The notes under the pieces are model-generated. The model saw nothing but the letters and a program-made list of their open reading frames with translations, was not told where the DNA came from and did not search any database. A stretch of 8,398 nt of DNA from Acidobacteriota bacterium (GTDB taxonomy: Bacteria > Acidobacteriota > Terriglobia > Terriglobales > Acidobacteriaceae), in assembly GCA_021811745.1 (NCBI GenBank), contig JAJZNH010000438.1, forward strand, positions 1-8,398, in the 5' to 3' direction. Below, one piece after another: positions 1-6,230 of the stretch (position 1 is the stretch's first letter; each line of letters opens with the position of its first letter). The position numbers and the translations under genes were made by a program.

Positions 1-308
1 TCGAGGAGACGCGGGCGGCCGCGCAACATGCTGCCGCTCTCGCACCACGAATCGCGGGTACCCAGCTCGAAGCGAGTATGCTGCGCGAGGAGTTTCTGGC
101 CAAGAGGGTCGAGCGCCGCCAGGTCGGCGCCATGATTCGCGAAGCCGAAGCCCACGAGGCCGTCGAAGCAGGACGCCGCAGCCAGCAGGCGCTCGATGAG
201 TGGTACCTTCACCGCCTGTACAGGGCAGCAGGTGAGGCAAGCTCTGCAGATATGCCTGCTCCACAGGCCGGGCAGGGTGGTAAGGGAGACGCGTCCGGAA
301 AAAGTTGA
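1..308 (+). CDS. fliJ: FliJ-like flagellar export protein, C-terminal part (5' end outside window)
   Basis: The reading frame is open from the window edge (first full codon at 3) and ends at TGA 306-308, giving about 101 visible residues. The visible part is rich in charged residues and alanine, with heptad-like helical character (EEFLAKRVERRQ, then REAEAHEAVEAGRRSQQALDEWY). This resembles the long coiled coil of FliJ, followed by a short Gly/Ala/Ser-rich tail. FliJ is the central stalk of the flagellar type III export ATPase (with FliI and FliH) and helps recycle export chaperones at the cytoplasmic face. FliJ proteins share little sequence, so the call leans on the coiled-coil pattern plus its place directly upstream of fliK, flgD and flgE. 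The ATG at 78 is an internal Met, not the start. Another small coiled-coil export protein is possible but less likely. Confidence 0.72.
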   Translation, partial: EETRAAAQHAAALAPRIAGTQLEASMLREEFLAKRVERRQVGAMIREAEAHEAVEAGRRSQQALDEWYLHRLYRAAGEASSADMPAPQAGQGGKGDASGKS

Positions 309-427
309 GGAGTATTCGCATTGGAGGGCTGCGGAATCTTCCGAATTGGGTGACGCGCACCCATTGCTGACAACTCTCTAATCTTTCGCGGCGTTTCTAC
401 GGCACTGAAGTTGCATGGATCACTGGT
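309..427. other. fliJ-fliK intergenic region with a small hairpin
   Basis: This 119-base gap holds no convincing gene. It contains a perfect 6-bp inverted repeat, TGGGTG (347-352), loop ACGCG, CACCCA (358-363). It is followed by a T/C-rich stretch without a real T-run, so it is at best a weak terminator or an mRNA-processing hairpin within the operon. I see no good sigma-70, sigma-28 or sigma-54 promoter. fliK is probably read from upstream. Confidence 0.4.
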
Positions 428-2221
428 ATGATTGTCGCCCCAGCTATCGAGGTTATGAGTACCGGGGCCGCGTTGCCGGGCCGGGATCTGAGTGGCACGA
501 TTGCATCCGGAAAGACTCGGGGCTTTGACGGACTCGATACGAATGCAGCGTCTCATGGAGCATCCCTGAGCCCCGGAGTTCAGGAGAGTTTCCGCGCCCG
601 TTGGCAGGCGCTGTTGGCTGACCTGGGCGAAGGTACAAAAGGATCTGAAGTTGAAGGGGCTTCTGGAGCCGGATCGCAGCAACCTGCGGCGGCCAGCAAG
701 CGGGCAGCCATGGGAAACGCTTCACCGGCCGCATCGCTGCCGGGTGGCATTGCGGCGTCGCGGCGAACCGGCGCAAGCGTGCGGGAGAACGGTCTGCCGG
801 CTGCTTCTGGCGCCGGGGCGCCATTCGTAAAGGCTCAGGGAACAGGGACTCAAGAAACAAAGCTCTTTGAAGCGAGTTCAGTCCGGACGCGGTTTTCTTC
901 AACTGAAGGAAGCAAATTACGCTCCCATCCGGCAGACTCTGTTCGCAAACATCGCCGGACCCGCTCTGGCGAACGGGCAGGCTTGGATACTGCGCCAAGG
1001 GCAACACTCTCGACACCCAATCCCTGGATTGCTCCCGAGACAGCAGCAGCGGCGCCAGTGCCGGCCAATCCAGCGGGTTCCGCTGCGGAGCGCGTCGGAG
1101 CTACGCCCGGTCGGGCGCTTTCGAAAAGCTTTTCTGGCCAACGCTCGATTCCGCAAGAGCGTCTCGGAGCATCTGGCATTTCCGGGCCCGCGGTGAAGCG
1201 AACGAATCCACCCGCTGCCGGTGCCGTTGCGGGCCCGGCGAGTTCCGGCGCCGTGCCAGAAGGCCACATCGCGCCTGACGCCCGGGGCTCCGAAGCGAAG
1301 GATGTGTCAGCTCCCAACGCTGCGCCTCAGGGCGCGATTCAAGCGGTTTCTGTGGAAGCGCCTCAGGCTTTCGATCGGCAGAGCGCCGATCCGGTTCACG
1401 CGCAGCCTCATGAAAGTGGCGATGTGGCATCTCCCTTAGCGGCCTCAGGAGACGTGCCAGAGGCCATATCCAGCGCGCGTGGTACGGGCCCTGCGCGACT
1501 GCGCGCACAGTCTTTGGTGGCTGGGGTAGCCGGCATTGCCAGGCACGGTGAAGGTGAGAGAGCGCGACCGTTCTCACCCATTCCGCGCGAGGACAGCCAT
1601 CGCGAAGAGCCTGCTGCGGGCCTGAGCGCGGATGCATCCTCCGTGCTGGCTCGCGATCTGACCGGAACGCACGAACCGGCGCAGGTTGCCGGCGGCAGCA
1701 GCGCTGCGGCAAGCACCGCAGGCGGCGATCCTGCACACGCAGCATTTTCCGCGCTCGACGCGGACCCGGGCATGGCCACTCCGAGCTGGATTCACGGAAG
1801 CGCACACCATGCCGAAGCGGGATTTCAGGACCCCGCGCTTGGCTGGATCGGCGTGCGTGCGGAGCTGAGCGGAGGCAATGTTCACGCTTCGCTCGTGCCC
1901 GGCTCGGCGGATGCGGCGCAAGTGCTGGGTGGCCAGATCGCGGGCCTGCACACCTATCTCGCGGAGCATCATGCGCCAGTTGCCAACATCACAATTGCCG
2001 CGCCGGAGGGCCAGGACGCCGGATGGAGCGCAGGGCAGGGAATGAATCACGGGGCGGGGCAGAATCCCGGGCAGGGCGCGCAGGCCCAATCGCATTCAGA
2101 CTCCCGGCCGGGTGCGCCGGTCCCCGCGAGCGCACCCTCGCAGATTGCGGCGCGCTCCGGCGGGACCGAAGCAATTCTGCCAGCAAGGCGCGGTGGCGCA
2201 TACATTTCGGTGCTGGCTTGA
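428..2221 (+). CDS. fliK: FliK-like flagellar hook-length control protein
   Basis: The product has 597 residues. Residues 1 to about 465 are low-complexity Ala/Ser/Gly/Pro-rich sequence and probably disordered, as expected of the secreted ruler part of FliK. Residues about 470-528 match the pattern of the FliK C-terminal Flg_hook domain: LGWIGVRAELSGGNVHASLV, then a helix with Ala/Gly/Leu and a final hydrophobic strand (VANITIAAP). In the family this domain contacts FlhB and switches export from hook to filament substrates when the hook reaches length. A Gly/Gln/Ser-rich tail of about 70 residues follows and ends in AYISVLA. The gene lies between fliJ and flgD, which supports the call. The frame is open from 371. 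ATG 428 is the first usual start but has only a poor Shine-Dalgarno. ATG 455 is an alternative, with a GAGG only 2 bases upstream. The start is therefore uncertain. Long antisense frames over this gene are GC-driven shadows. Confidence 0.85.
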   Translation: MIVAPAIEVMSTGAALPGRDLSGTIASGKTRGFDGLDTNAASHGASLSPGVQESFRARWQALLADLGEGTKGSEVEGASGAGSQQPAAASKRAAMGNASPAASLPGGIAASRRTGASVRENGLPAASGAGAPFVKAQGTGTQETKLFEASSVRTRFSSTEGSKLRSHPADSVRKHRRTRSGERAGLDTAPRATLSTPNPWIAPETAAAAPVPANPAGSAAERVGATPGRALSKSFSGQRSIPQERLGASGISGPAVKRTNPPAAGAVAGPASSGAVPEGHIAPDARGSEAKDVSAPNAAPQGAIQAVSVEAPQAFDRQSADPVHAQPHESGDVASPLAASGDVPEAISSARGTGPARLRAQSLVAGVAGIARHGEGERARPFSPIPREDSHREEPAAGLSADASSVLARDLTGTHEPAQVAGGSSAAASTAGGDPAHAAFSALDADPGMATPSWIHGSAHHAEAGFQDPALGWIGVRAELSGGNVHASLVPGSADAAQVLGGQIAGLHTYLAEHHAPVANITIAAPEGQDAGWSAGQGMNHGAGQNPGQGAQAQSHSDSRPGAPVPASAPSQIAARSGGTEAILPARRGGAYISVLA

Positions 2222-2303
2222 GGGGCGATGGGCAAAAGCGCGTCATACAGCTAGCAGCGCGGCGCAGGGAGAAATCCCCGGGCAGATCCGGGCAAGAGAG
2301 ATG

Positions 2304-2310
2304 CAGGAGG
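2304..2310 (+). promoter_or_regulatory. Shine-Dalgarno of flgD
   Basis: CAGGAGG lies four bases before ATG 2315. It is the strongest ribosome binding site in the window and fixes the flgD start. A short inverted repeat, CCCGG-GCAGAT-CCGGG, lies just upstream at about 2277-2292 and could shape the leader. Confidence 0.7.
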
Positions 2311-2314
2311 AAAT

Positions 2315-2890
2315 ATGGCGACAACAGCAATTTTGAATCATCATCCGGCCGCTTCATTCTCCGAAGTTCAGAAGTTGCCGTCAAAAACCGCGGCTCCCAT
2401 GGATGCTTCAACGAACGGGACGAGCGGCACCGGCAACACCAGCACTTCGTCTGCCAGCATCTCGGCCAATGATTTTCTCACGCTGCTCGTAACCGAGATG
2501 CAGAACCAGGACCCGACCGCAACCACGGATCCAAACGAGTACATCAGCCAGCTTGTTCAGGTCAACAGTCTTGAGCAGCTCATCGGCATCAACCAGACAC
2601 TCTCAGGAGCGCTGGGCAGCCCGGCCTCAACCGCGGCAGCCTCCGGTGCGGCCATACGCCCATCTCCCGCGCCCTCCCGCGCAAGCGTTAACGCGGCCAC
2701 TGCTGCCGGGCCAGCCACATCTGGCGCCGACACGGCCAAAAACTCCAGTGCCTTGAAACCGCCAATCGAATCAGCTCCCGGCAATCTCGGTATTCCCGCA
2801 GCCAGCCCCGCCGCGGATCGCGTCGCCCACGCTCTGGATGGACGGCCGCTCACGCAGCCGCTTGCGGGCGGGCCTTCCGGGACGCGTTAG
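2315..2890 (+). CDS. flgD: FlgD-like hook-capping protein, short form
   Basis: The product has 191 residues. Residues about 51-98 carry the FlgD N-terminal signature: NDFLTLLVTEMQNQDPTATT, then YISQLVQVNSLEQLIGINQ. In known FlgD proteins this segment is exported and forms the cap that guides FlgE assembly at the growing hook tip. It may interact with the product of the neighbouring flgE gene. Residues 1-50 are Ser/Thr/Gly-rich. Residues 100-191 are Ala/Pro/Ser-rich with no visible beta-rich structure. The Tudor/Ig-like C-terminal domains of the typical FlgD (about 220-230 residues in enterobacteria) are therefore absent. The other forward frames over 2620-2890 show no hidden FlgD domain, so this looks like a truly short version and not a frameshift. 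The start is supported by CAGGAGG four bases upstream. It lies 93 bases after fliK and 67 bases before flgE, probably in one operon. Confidence 0.9.
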   Translation: MATTAILNHHPAASFSEVQKLPSKTAAPMDASTNGTSGTGNTSTSSASISANDFLTLLVTEMQNQDPTATTDPNEYISQLVQVNSLEQLIGINQTLSGALGSPASTAAASGAAIRPSPAPSRASVNAATAAGPATSGADTAKNSSALKPPIESAPGNLGIPAASPAADRVAHALDGRPLTQPLAGGPSGTR

Positions 2891-2942
2891 TTTCATTCAC
2901 ACTCGCCGGCCGCCGCGGCCTGCGCCAACTGCAATCAGCAGC

Positions 2943-2950
2943 AAGAGGAG
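2943..2950 (+). promoter_or_regulatory. Shine-Dalgarno of flgE
   Basis: AAGAGGAG lies seven bases before ATG 2958. It selects that ATG over the in-frame open extension that begins upstream inside flgD. From ATG 2958 the protein begins MASFFIPLTGLQADSTALN, which is the expected N-terminus of a hook protein. A small GC hairpin (GGCCG-CCG-CGGCC, 2908-2920) lies in the flgD-flgE gap. Confidence 0.65.
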
Positions 2951-2957
2951 ATCCACG

Positions 2958-4219
2958 ATGGCAAGTTTCTTCATTCCGCTTACAGGCCTTCAGGCCGACT
3001 CAACCGCCTTGAACACGATTGCGAACAACCTGTCGAACATGAACACGACGGCGTTCAAGGCGCAGACCACCAACTTTGCCGATCTCTTTTACCAGCAGAT
3101 CGGATCCACCGGCGCGGGCGATCCCATTCAGACGGGCGCCGGTGTGCAGGTTGCATCCAACGACACTTCTTTTACCCAGGGATCAATCAACTCAACAGGC
3201 AATGCAACCGACGTAGCGTTGAACGGAAGCGGGTTCTTTGTGGTGGACAGCGGCAACGGAACGCGCGAGTACACACGCGCGGGAGACTTTTCTCTCGATT
3301 CGAACGGGAACCTGGTTACCTCCAACGGCCTGAGCGTTCTGGGCTACCCGGCCGCAAACGGGGTGGTGAACACCAACGCGCCACTGACCGCCATCAATAT
3401 TCCTTTGGGTCAGGTGGAACCGCCCAAGGCGACGACCAACTTGGATATGACTGTCAATCTCGATGCGTCATCCGCCTCCGGCACTACTTTTCCGGCGCAG
3501 ATTACGGTCTATGACTCGCTGGGCGTAAGCCACATCGCCACGGTGACCTATACCCAGACGGGCACGAACACCTGGAGTTACTCCGCGTCACTGCCGGACT
3601 CGGACTTTACCTCCAAAGCCTGTACGCCCGTGACCGGAACCATGACCTTCGACTCCAGCGGAAATCTGATTTCTGTCACGCCTTCGGGCGGAACGGCAAC
3701 AACCGTAGGCGCGGCCAGCGGCGATATTTCGTCCATTCCGCTCAGCTTTACCGGATTGGCGAATGGCGCTGCCAACCTAAGCATGAACTGGAATCTGCTC
3801 GGTCCTGGCGGAACGCCCACGATCAGCCAGGTCGCCACGGCTTCCGGAGTCTCGATGCGAGCGGCCAGTATCAGAGCTTCACCATCGGTTCTGATGGCAC
3901 CATTACGGCGACCTACTCCAACGGTCAGCAGGAAAATGTGGGGCAGTTGGCGCTGGCGAATGTCCCCAATCTCGATGGATTGCAGTTGCTGGGCAACGGC
4001 GACTATGCGACGACGCTCGCCAGCGGCACAGCCACAGTTGGAGTTCCGGGGAGTTCCGGCCTGGGCAGCATAGAGGATGGAGCCCTGGAGCAGTCCAACG
4101 TCAATATCTCCGCCGAGTTTTCAAACCTCATCATCGCCCAGCGTGCCTTCGAGGCCAACTCCAAGGCGATCACAACGTTCGATACTGTCACGCAAGACAC
4201 GATCAACATGGTTCACTGA
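2958..4219 (+). CDS. flgE: FlgE flagellar hook protein, interrupted by a frameshift
   Basis: FlgE polymerises into the hook, the flexible joint between rod and filament. Residues 5-35 (LTGLQADSTALNTIANNLSN, then TTAFKA) are the flagellar rod/hook N-terminal motif. Residues about 85-150 (DVALNGSGFFVV, YTRAGDFSLDSNGNLV) form the conserved D1 core. Residues about 160-290 look like the FlgE D2 domain. The frame is coherent to Ser299 (codon 3852-3854), then turns into non-homologous Arg/Ser/Pro-rich sequence that stops at 4071-4073 (371 residues). The true C-terminus continues in the frame of 3857: ASGQYQSFTIGSDGTI, then LEQSNVNISAEFSNLI and QRAFEANSKAITTFDTV, ending at TGA 4217-4219. Joined, the protein would be about 420 residues, a normal hook length. 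In this sequence the gene is broken: the helical C-terminus needed for polymerisation is out of frame. It is either a real mutation or a sequence error. Annotation pipelines may show it as two genes, 2958-4073 and 3938-4219 (GTG start). Confidence 0.92.
3851..3857 (+). other. Frameshift point in flgE
   Basis: Upstream codons read GCT TCC GGA GTC TCG (A-S-G-V-S). Downstream codons that restore hook homology read GAT GCG AGC GGC CAG TAT (D-A-S-G-Q-Y) in the -1 frame. The local bases have no slippery heptamer (X XXY YYZ) and no homopolymer longer than two, so programmed slippage is unlikely. A net loss of one base, or of 3n+1 bases, would explain it. Confidence 0.8.
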
Positions 4220-4227
4220 GACACGGC

Positions 4228-4250
4228 GGGGCGGTCTTCTGGGCCGCCCT
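4228..4250. terminator. Hairpin between convergent flgE and thioesterase genes
   Basis: The inverted repeat GGGCGGTC (4229-4236), loop TTCTG, GGCCGCCC (4242-4249) forms an 8-bp stem with one G-T wobble, plus a possible outer G-T pair. It begins nine bases after the flgE stop and touches the stop codon of the minus-strand thioesterase gene (4250-4252). That placement is typical of a shared bidirectional terminator. Neither side has a T-run, so intrinsic termination would be weak, and it may instead protect mRNA 3' ends. Confidence 0.5.
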
Positions 4251-4705
4251 CAGGATTTCTCCCGCGCGAGAACCTCGATAAACAATCCTCTGCCCACAGC
4301 CAGTTCGTTTCCTTCCGCGCTCAGAATCCGCGCCTCTGTCCAGTGCTTGCGGCCTTCGCTGTGCGTTACGCGACCCTCCATGCGAATCGGCGCATCGGTG
4401 AGAACCGGGCGCAGATAATCCACCTCCATCCGGCGTGTCATCGCTGTCCATCCGCGGGCGCGGACGGCTTTGCTCATAATCTCGTCGAGCAGGGTGGCAA
4501 TGATGCCGCCGTGCAAATACCCAGGCGGACCTTCAAAAGCAGCCGGGATGGATGCATGGCAGACTACCGAATGGTCCTCCGCGAGAAGAAACTCGAGGTG
4601 CAATCCGCCAGGGTTTGCCTGACCGCAGCCGAAGCAGCGGTTCTGGGCAGCATGAGCCATCGGCGTGAGATTCTCAGTAGCCCGGGCCGGGTTCTTCTCG
4701 CTCAT
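4250..4705 (-). CDS. PaaI-like hotdog-fold acyl-CoA thioesterase
   Basis: The product has 151 residues and is a single hotdog (4HBT) domain. Residues 24-36 carry CFGCGQANPGGLH, the motif seen near the N-terminus of many PaaI/THEM4-like thioesterases. Residues 65-75 read HGGIIATLLDE, the hotdog active-site helix with the HGG turn and an acidic residue (Asp74 or Glu75). Residues 92-101 (RMEVDYLRPV) are the typical following strand. Such enzymes hydrolyse acyl-CoA thioesters in the cytosol, and the substrate cannot be read from sequence. ATG 4705 is chosen because GGGGAG lies five bases upstream and the ATG overlaps the stop of the upstream dehydratase gene (TGATG). GTG 4711 would add two residues. 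It is the second gene of a minus-strand pair and is probably translationally coupled to the first. Confidence 0.85.
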   Translation of the reverse strand: MSEKNPARATENLTPMAHAAQNRCFGCGQANPGGLHLEFLLAEDHSVVCHASIPAAFEGPPGYLHGGIIATLLDEIMSKAVRARGWTAMTRRMEVDYLRPVLTDAPIRMEGRVTHSEGRKHWTEARILSAEGNELAVGRGLFIEVLAREKS

Positions 4706-4716
4706 CAGCACTCCCC
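4703..4716 (-). promoter_or_regulatory. Coupled stop/start and Shine-Dalgarno of the thioesterase gene
   Basis: On the minus strand, GGGGAG (4716-4711) precedes TGATG by four bases. In TGATG the dehydratase TGA (4707-4705) shares its final A with the thioesterase ATG (4705-4703). This arrangement supports translational coupling and decides the start codon. Confidence 0.65.
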
Positions 4717-5670
4717 GCTGAGCACGGAAGCGTAGACCTTTCTGTCCACGTTGCCGCCGGAGAGCACAATACCCACTTGCTTACGCCGCAAGAGGTCACT
4801 TTCCTGGAGGGCCCCCGCCAGCGCCGCGGCTCCGGCGCCCTCGGCTACATTATGTGTGTCCTCGTAATAAATTCGCATCGTGCCTATGATCTCCTCGTCG
4901 CTCACCGTGAGGATGCGGGCGACGTTCTCCCAAATTAATTCCAACGCTTGCGGGTTGGGAATCCGGCAGGCAAGGCCGTCTGCAATCGCGGTGCGTGCCG
5001 GTGCCTCAACGGGTCTGTGTTCCCTGAAGCTAAGGGCATACGCTGGAGCTGCGGCCGCCACGACTCCGACGATTTCAACCTGTAAGCCAAGGGCCCTCCG
5101 TGCCGCCGCGACGCCGCAGATTGACGATCCGAGCCCGATCGGCACATAAACAACGTCAAGCGGGGGAGCGCCCTGAAATAGCTCCAGCGCAAAGGTCGCT
5201 GTGCCCCATACCAGCCGCTCGTGGAAGGAATCGATCATCGTCAGACCGCGCTCCATGGCCACGGCCCGTGCAAATTCCAGCGACTCCTGAAAATCTTCGC
5301 CAAATTCGAGCAATTCGGCGCCCTGCGCCTTCATGGCACGATTTTTGTCGGCGCTGTTGCCCCGGGGAACAACAATGACTGCCTTCATCCCCAGAAGCCG
5401 CGCAGCCGTGGCAACACCTTGCCCATGATTTCCCCGCGTGGCGGCCACCACACCATGCACGTGGGGTTGCGTTTGCTTGATCCAGTCCAGATAAACGAGT
5501 GCCCCACGCAGCTTGAAGGCGCCTACTGGCGTGTGATTTTCGTGCTTGATCCAAGCCGCGGCGCCCAGCCGCTCATTAAGCAGCGGCCAACTCAGTTGCG
5601 GGGTTGGCTGCATATGGCGGTAAATCAGCGTCTGCGCAGCTCGAATCTCTTCCAGAAAGGGAAGCGGCAT
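4705..5670 (-). CDS. PLP-dependent threonine/serine dehydratase-like enzyme (fold type II)
   Basis: The product has 321 residues, the usual length of single-domain catabolic threonine dehydratases, with no C-terminal ACT-like regulatory domain. Lys53 in PVGAFKLRGA (residues 48-57) is the expected Schiff-base lysine. RGNHGQG (79-85) corresponds to the substrate-binding SAGNHAQG loop. PIGLGSSICG (177-186) sits where the glycine-rich phosphate-binding loop of PLP lies. EGAGAAALAG (277-286) and LSGGNVD (303-309) are typical C-terminal motifs. Family members deaminate L-threonine to 2-oxobutanoate or L-serine to pyruvate in the cytosol. The Arg in TRGNHGQG and the Leu/Ser replacements in the glycine loop mark a divergent subgroup, so serine racemase, diaminopropionate or other beta-hydroxy amino acid substrates cannot be excluded. 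ATG 5670 (MPLPFLEEIRAAQTLIY) is preferred. The open frame extends to 5814, but that extra segment has no family resemblance. The Shine-Dalgarno is weak. Confidence 0.87.
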   Translation of the reverse strand: MPLPFLEEIRAAQTLIYRHMQPTPQLSWPLLNERLGAAAWIKHENHTPVGAFKLRGALVYLDWIKQTQPHVHGVVAATRGNHGQGVATAARLLGMKAVIVVPRGNSADKNRAMKAQGAELLEFGEDFQESLEFARAVAMERGLTMIDSFHERLVWGTATFALELFQGAPPLDVVYVPIGLGSSICGVAAARRALGLQVEIVGVVAAAAPAYALSFREHRPVEAPARTAIADGLACRIPNPQALELIWENVARILTVSDEEIIGTMRIYYEDTHNVAEGAGAAALAGALQESDLLRRKQVGIVLSGGNVDRKVYASVLSGEC

Positions 5671-5842
5671 GCATCCAGCATACTGCCAGCCGGGTTGACC
5701 ATGCGGCCACGCACGCTCAGACTGATAAGGGAAATGCTGCCAGGGAGAGCACGTTCGGGCCGCTTTCATTCTGCTGTCCGGGAGGACCATTATCCTTTCG
5801 CAAATTTGCCGCAATACGGCGCTTCGACCTGCAACAAGCCGA
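5671..5842. promoter_or_regulatory. Divergent intergenic region with a palindrome and a possible minus-strand promoter
   Basis: These 172 bases separate the divergent dehydratase and cytochrome genes. They contain the perfect 10-bp palindrome GCAAATTTGC at 5800-5809, in the right place for a dimeric regulator. On the minus strand, GATAAT (5794-5789) is a reasonable -10 element facing the dehydratase gene. The palindrome would lie in its spacer, but no good -35 is visible. On the plus strand TTGACC (5695-5700) looks like a -35 but has no matching -10 at 16-18 bases. There is no convincing ribosome binding site before the cytochrome ATG. Confidence 0.35.
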
Positions 5843-6181
5843 ATGGCCGCTTACGCATGGGTTGCATTGGCAATCTTTATTGGCCTGAGCGGGTGCCGGT
5901 CGGCTTCATCTCTTACGCTCCAGCAGGCGGAAGGGAAGCGCCTCTACGAGGTGCGTTGCGCCCACTGCCATGAGTTCAACAACCTCGGCCTCAAGAAAGT
6001 TCCACCCAATTTGCACGGCATCTTCAATCACCCCACACTGCCCAGCGGCGCACCCGCCACGGACATCCAGGTCGAACGCACAGTTCTGGGTGGAAAGGGA
6101 TTGATGCCGCCCTTCACCGGACGCTTCACACAAGAGCAGATGGCCGCTCTACTGGCCTACCTACATACAGGCCTGCGCTAG
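5843..6181 (+). CDS. Small c-type cytochrome, predicted lipoprotein
   Basis: The product has 112 residues. Residues 1-18 are hydrophobic and end in a lipobox, LSGC, so the mature protein probably starts at lipidated Cys18 and is anchored in a membrane facing the periplasm. CAHCH (Cys39, Cys42, His43) is the CxxCH haem c site. Met88 in GLMPPF is the likely second axial ligand. The pattern QAEGKRLYEVRCAHCHEFN, then PPNLHGIF, then TQEQMAALLAYLHT is that of a class I mono-haem cytochrome c. Such proteins carry electrons between respiratory complexes or serve as subunits of oxidases and dehydrogenases, but no partner gene is nearby. ATG 5843 is the only usual start in the open frame. From it the signal peptide has no Lys or Arg in its n-region, which is atypical, so a non-standard upstream start is possible. 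Confidence 0.85.
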   Translation: MAAYAWVALAIFIGLSGCRSASSLTLQQAEGKRLYEVRCAHCHEFNNLGLKKVPPNLHGIFNHPTLPSGAPATDIQVERTVLGGKGLMPPFTGRFTQEQMAALLAYLHTGLR

Positions 6182-6214
6182 GCTGGCGCGATTTCGGCCG
6201 AATTCCGAACACGG

Positions 6215-6220
6215 TATACT
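6215..6220 (+). promoter_or_regulatory. Possible -10 element of miaB
   Basis: TATACT differs by one base from the sigma-70 -10 consensus. It lies in the 49-base gap between the cytochrome gene and miaB. The -35 region 17 bases upstream (TTTCGG) is poor. Transcription would begin only a few bases before ATG 6231, giving an almost leaderless mRNA. Alternatively miaB may be co-transcribed with the cytochrome gene, using the weak TGGA upstream of its start. Confidence 0.3.
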
Positions 6221-6230
6221 TGGAATTGCC

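Noticed and set aside
196..381. Small 61-codon frame overlapping the fliJ end and the fliJ-fliK gap
   Set aside because: It mostly overlaps fliJ in another frame, shows no family resemblance, and has no convincing ribosome binding site.
491..506. Sigma-54-like TGGCAC...TTGCA in fliK
   Set aside because: The GG-to-GC spacing is about seven bases instead of ten, and the match lies inside coding sequence.
1101..1805. 234-codon minus-strand frame inside fliK
   Set aside because: The Arg/Pro/Ser-rich composition is that of a shadow frame opposite an Ala-rich coding region. It has no ribosome binding site and no known domain.
3840..3860. Programmed -1 ribosomal frameshift in flgE
   Set aside because: No slippery heptamer or homopolymer is present, and hook proteins are not known to need such recoding. 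Mutation or sequence error is simpler.
5221..5973. 250-codon plus-strand frame across the dehydratase gene and the divergent region
   Set aside because: It is antisense to conserved dehydratase motifs, spans the intergenic region, and has no recognisable domain.
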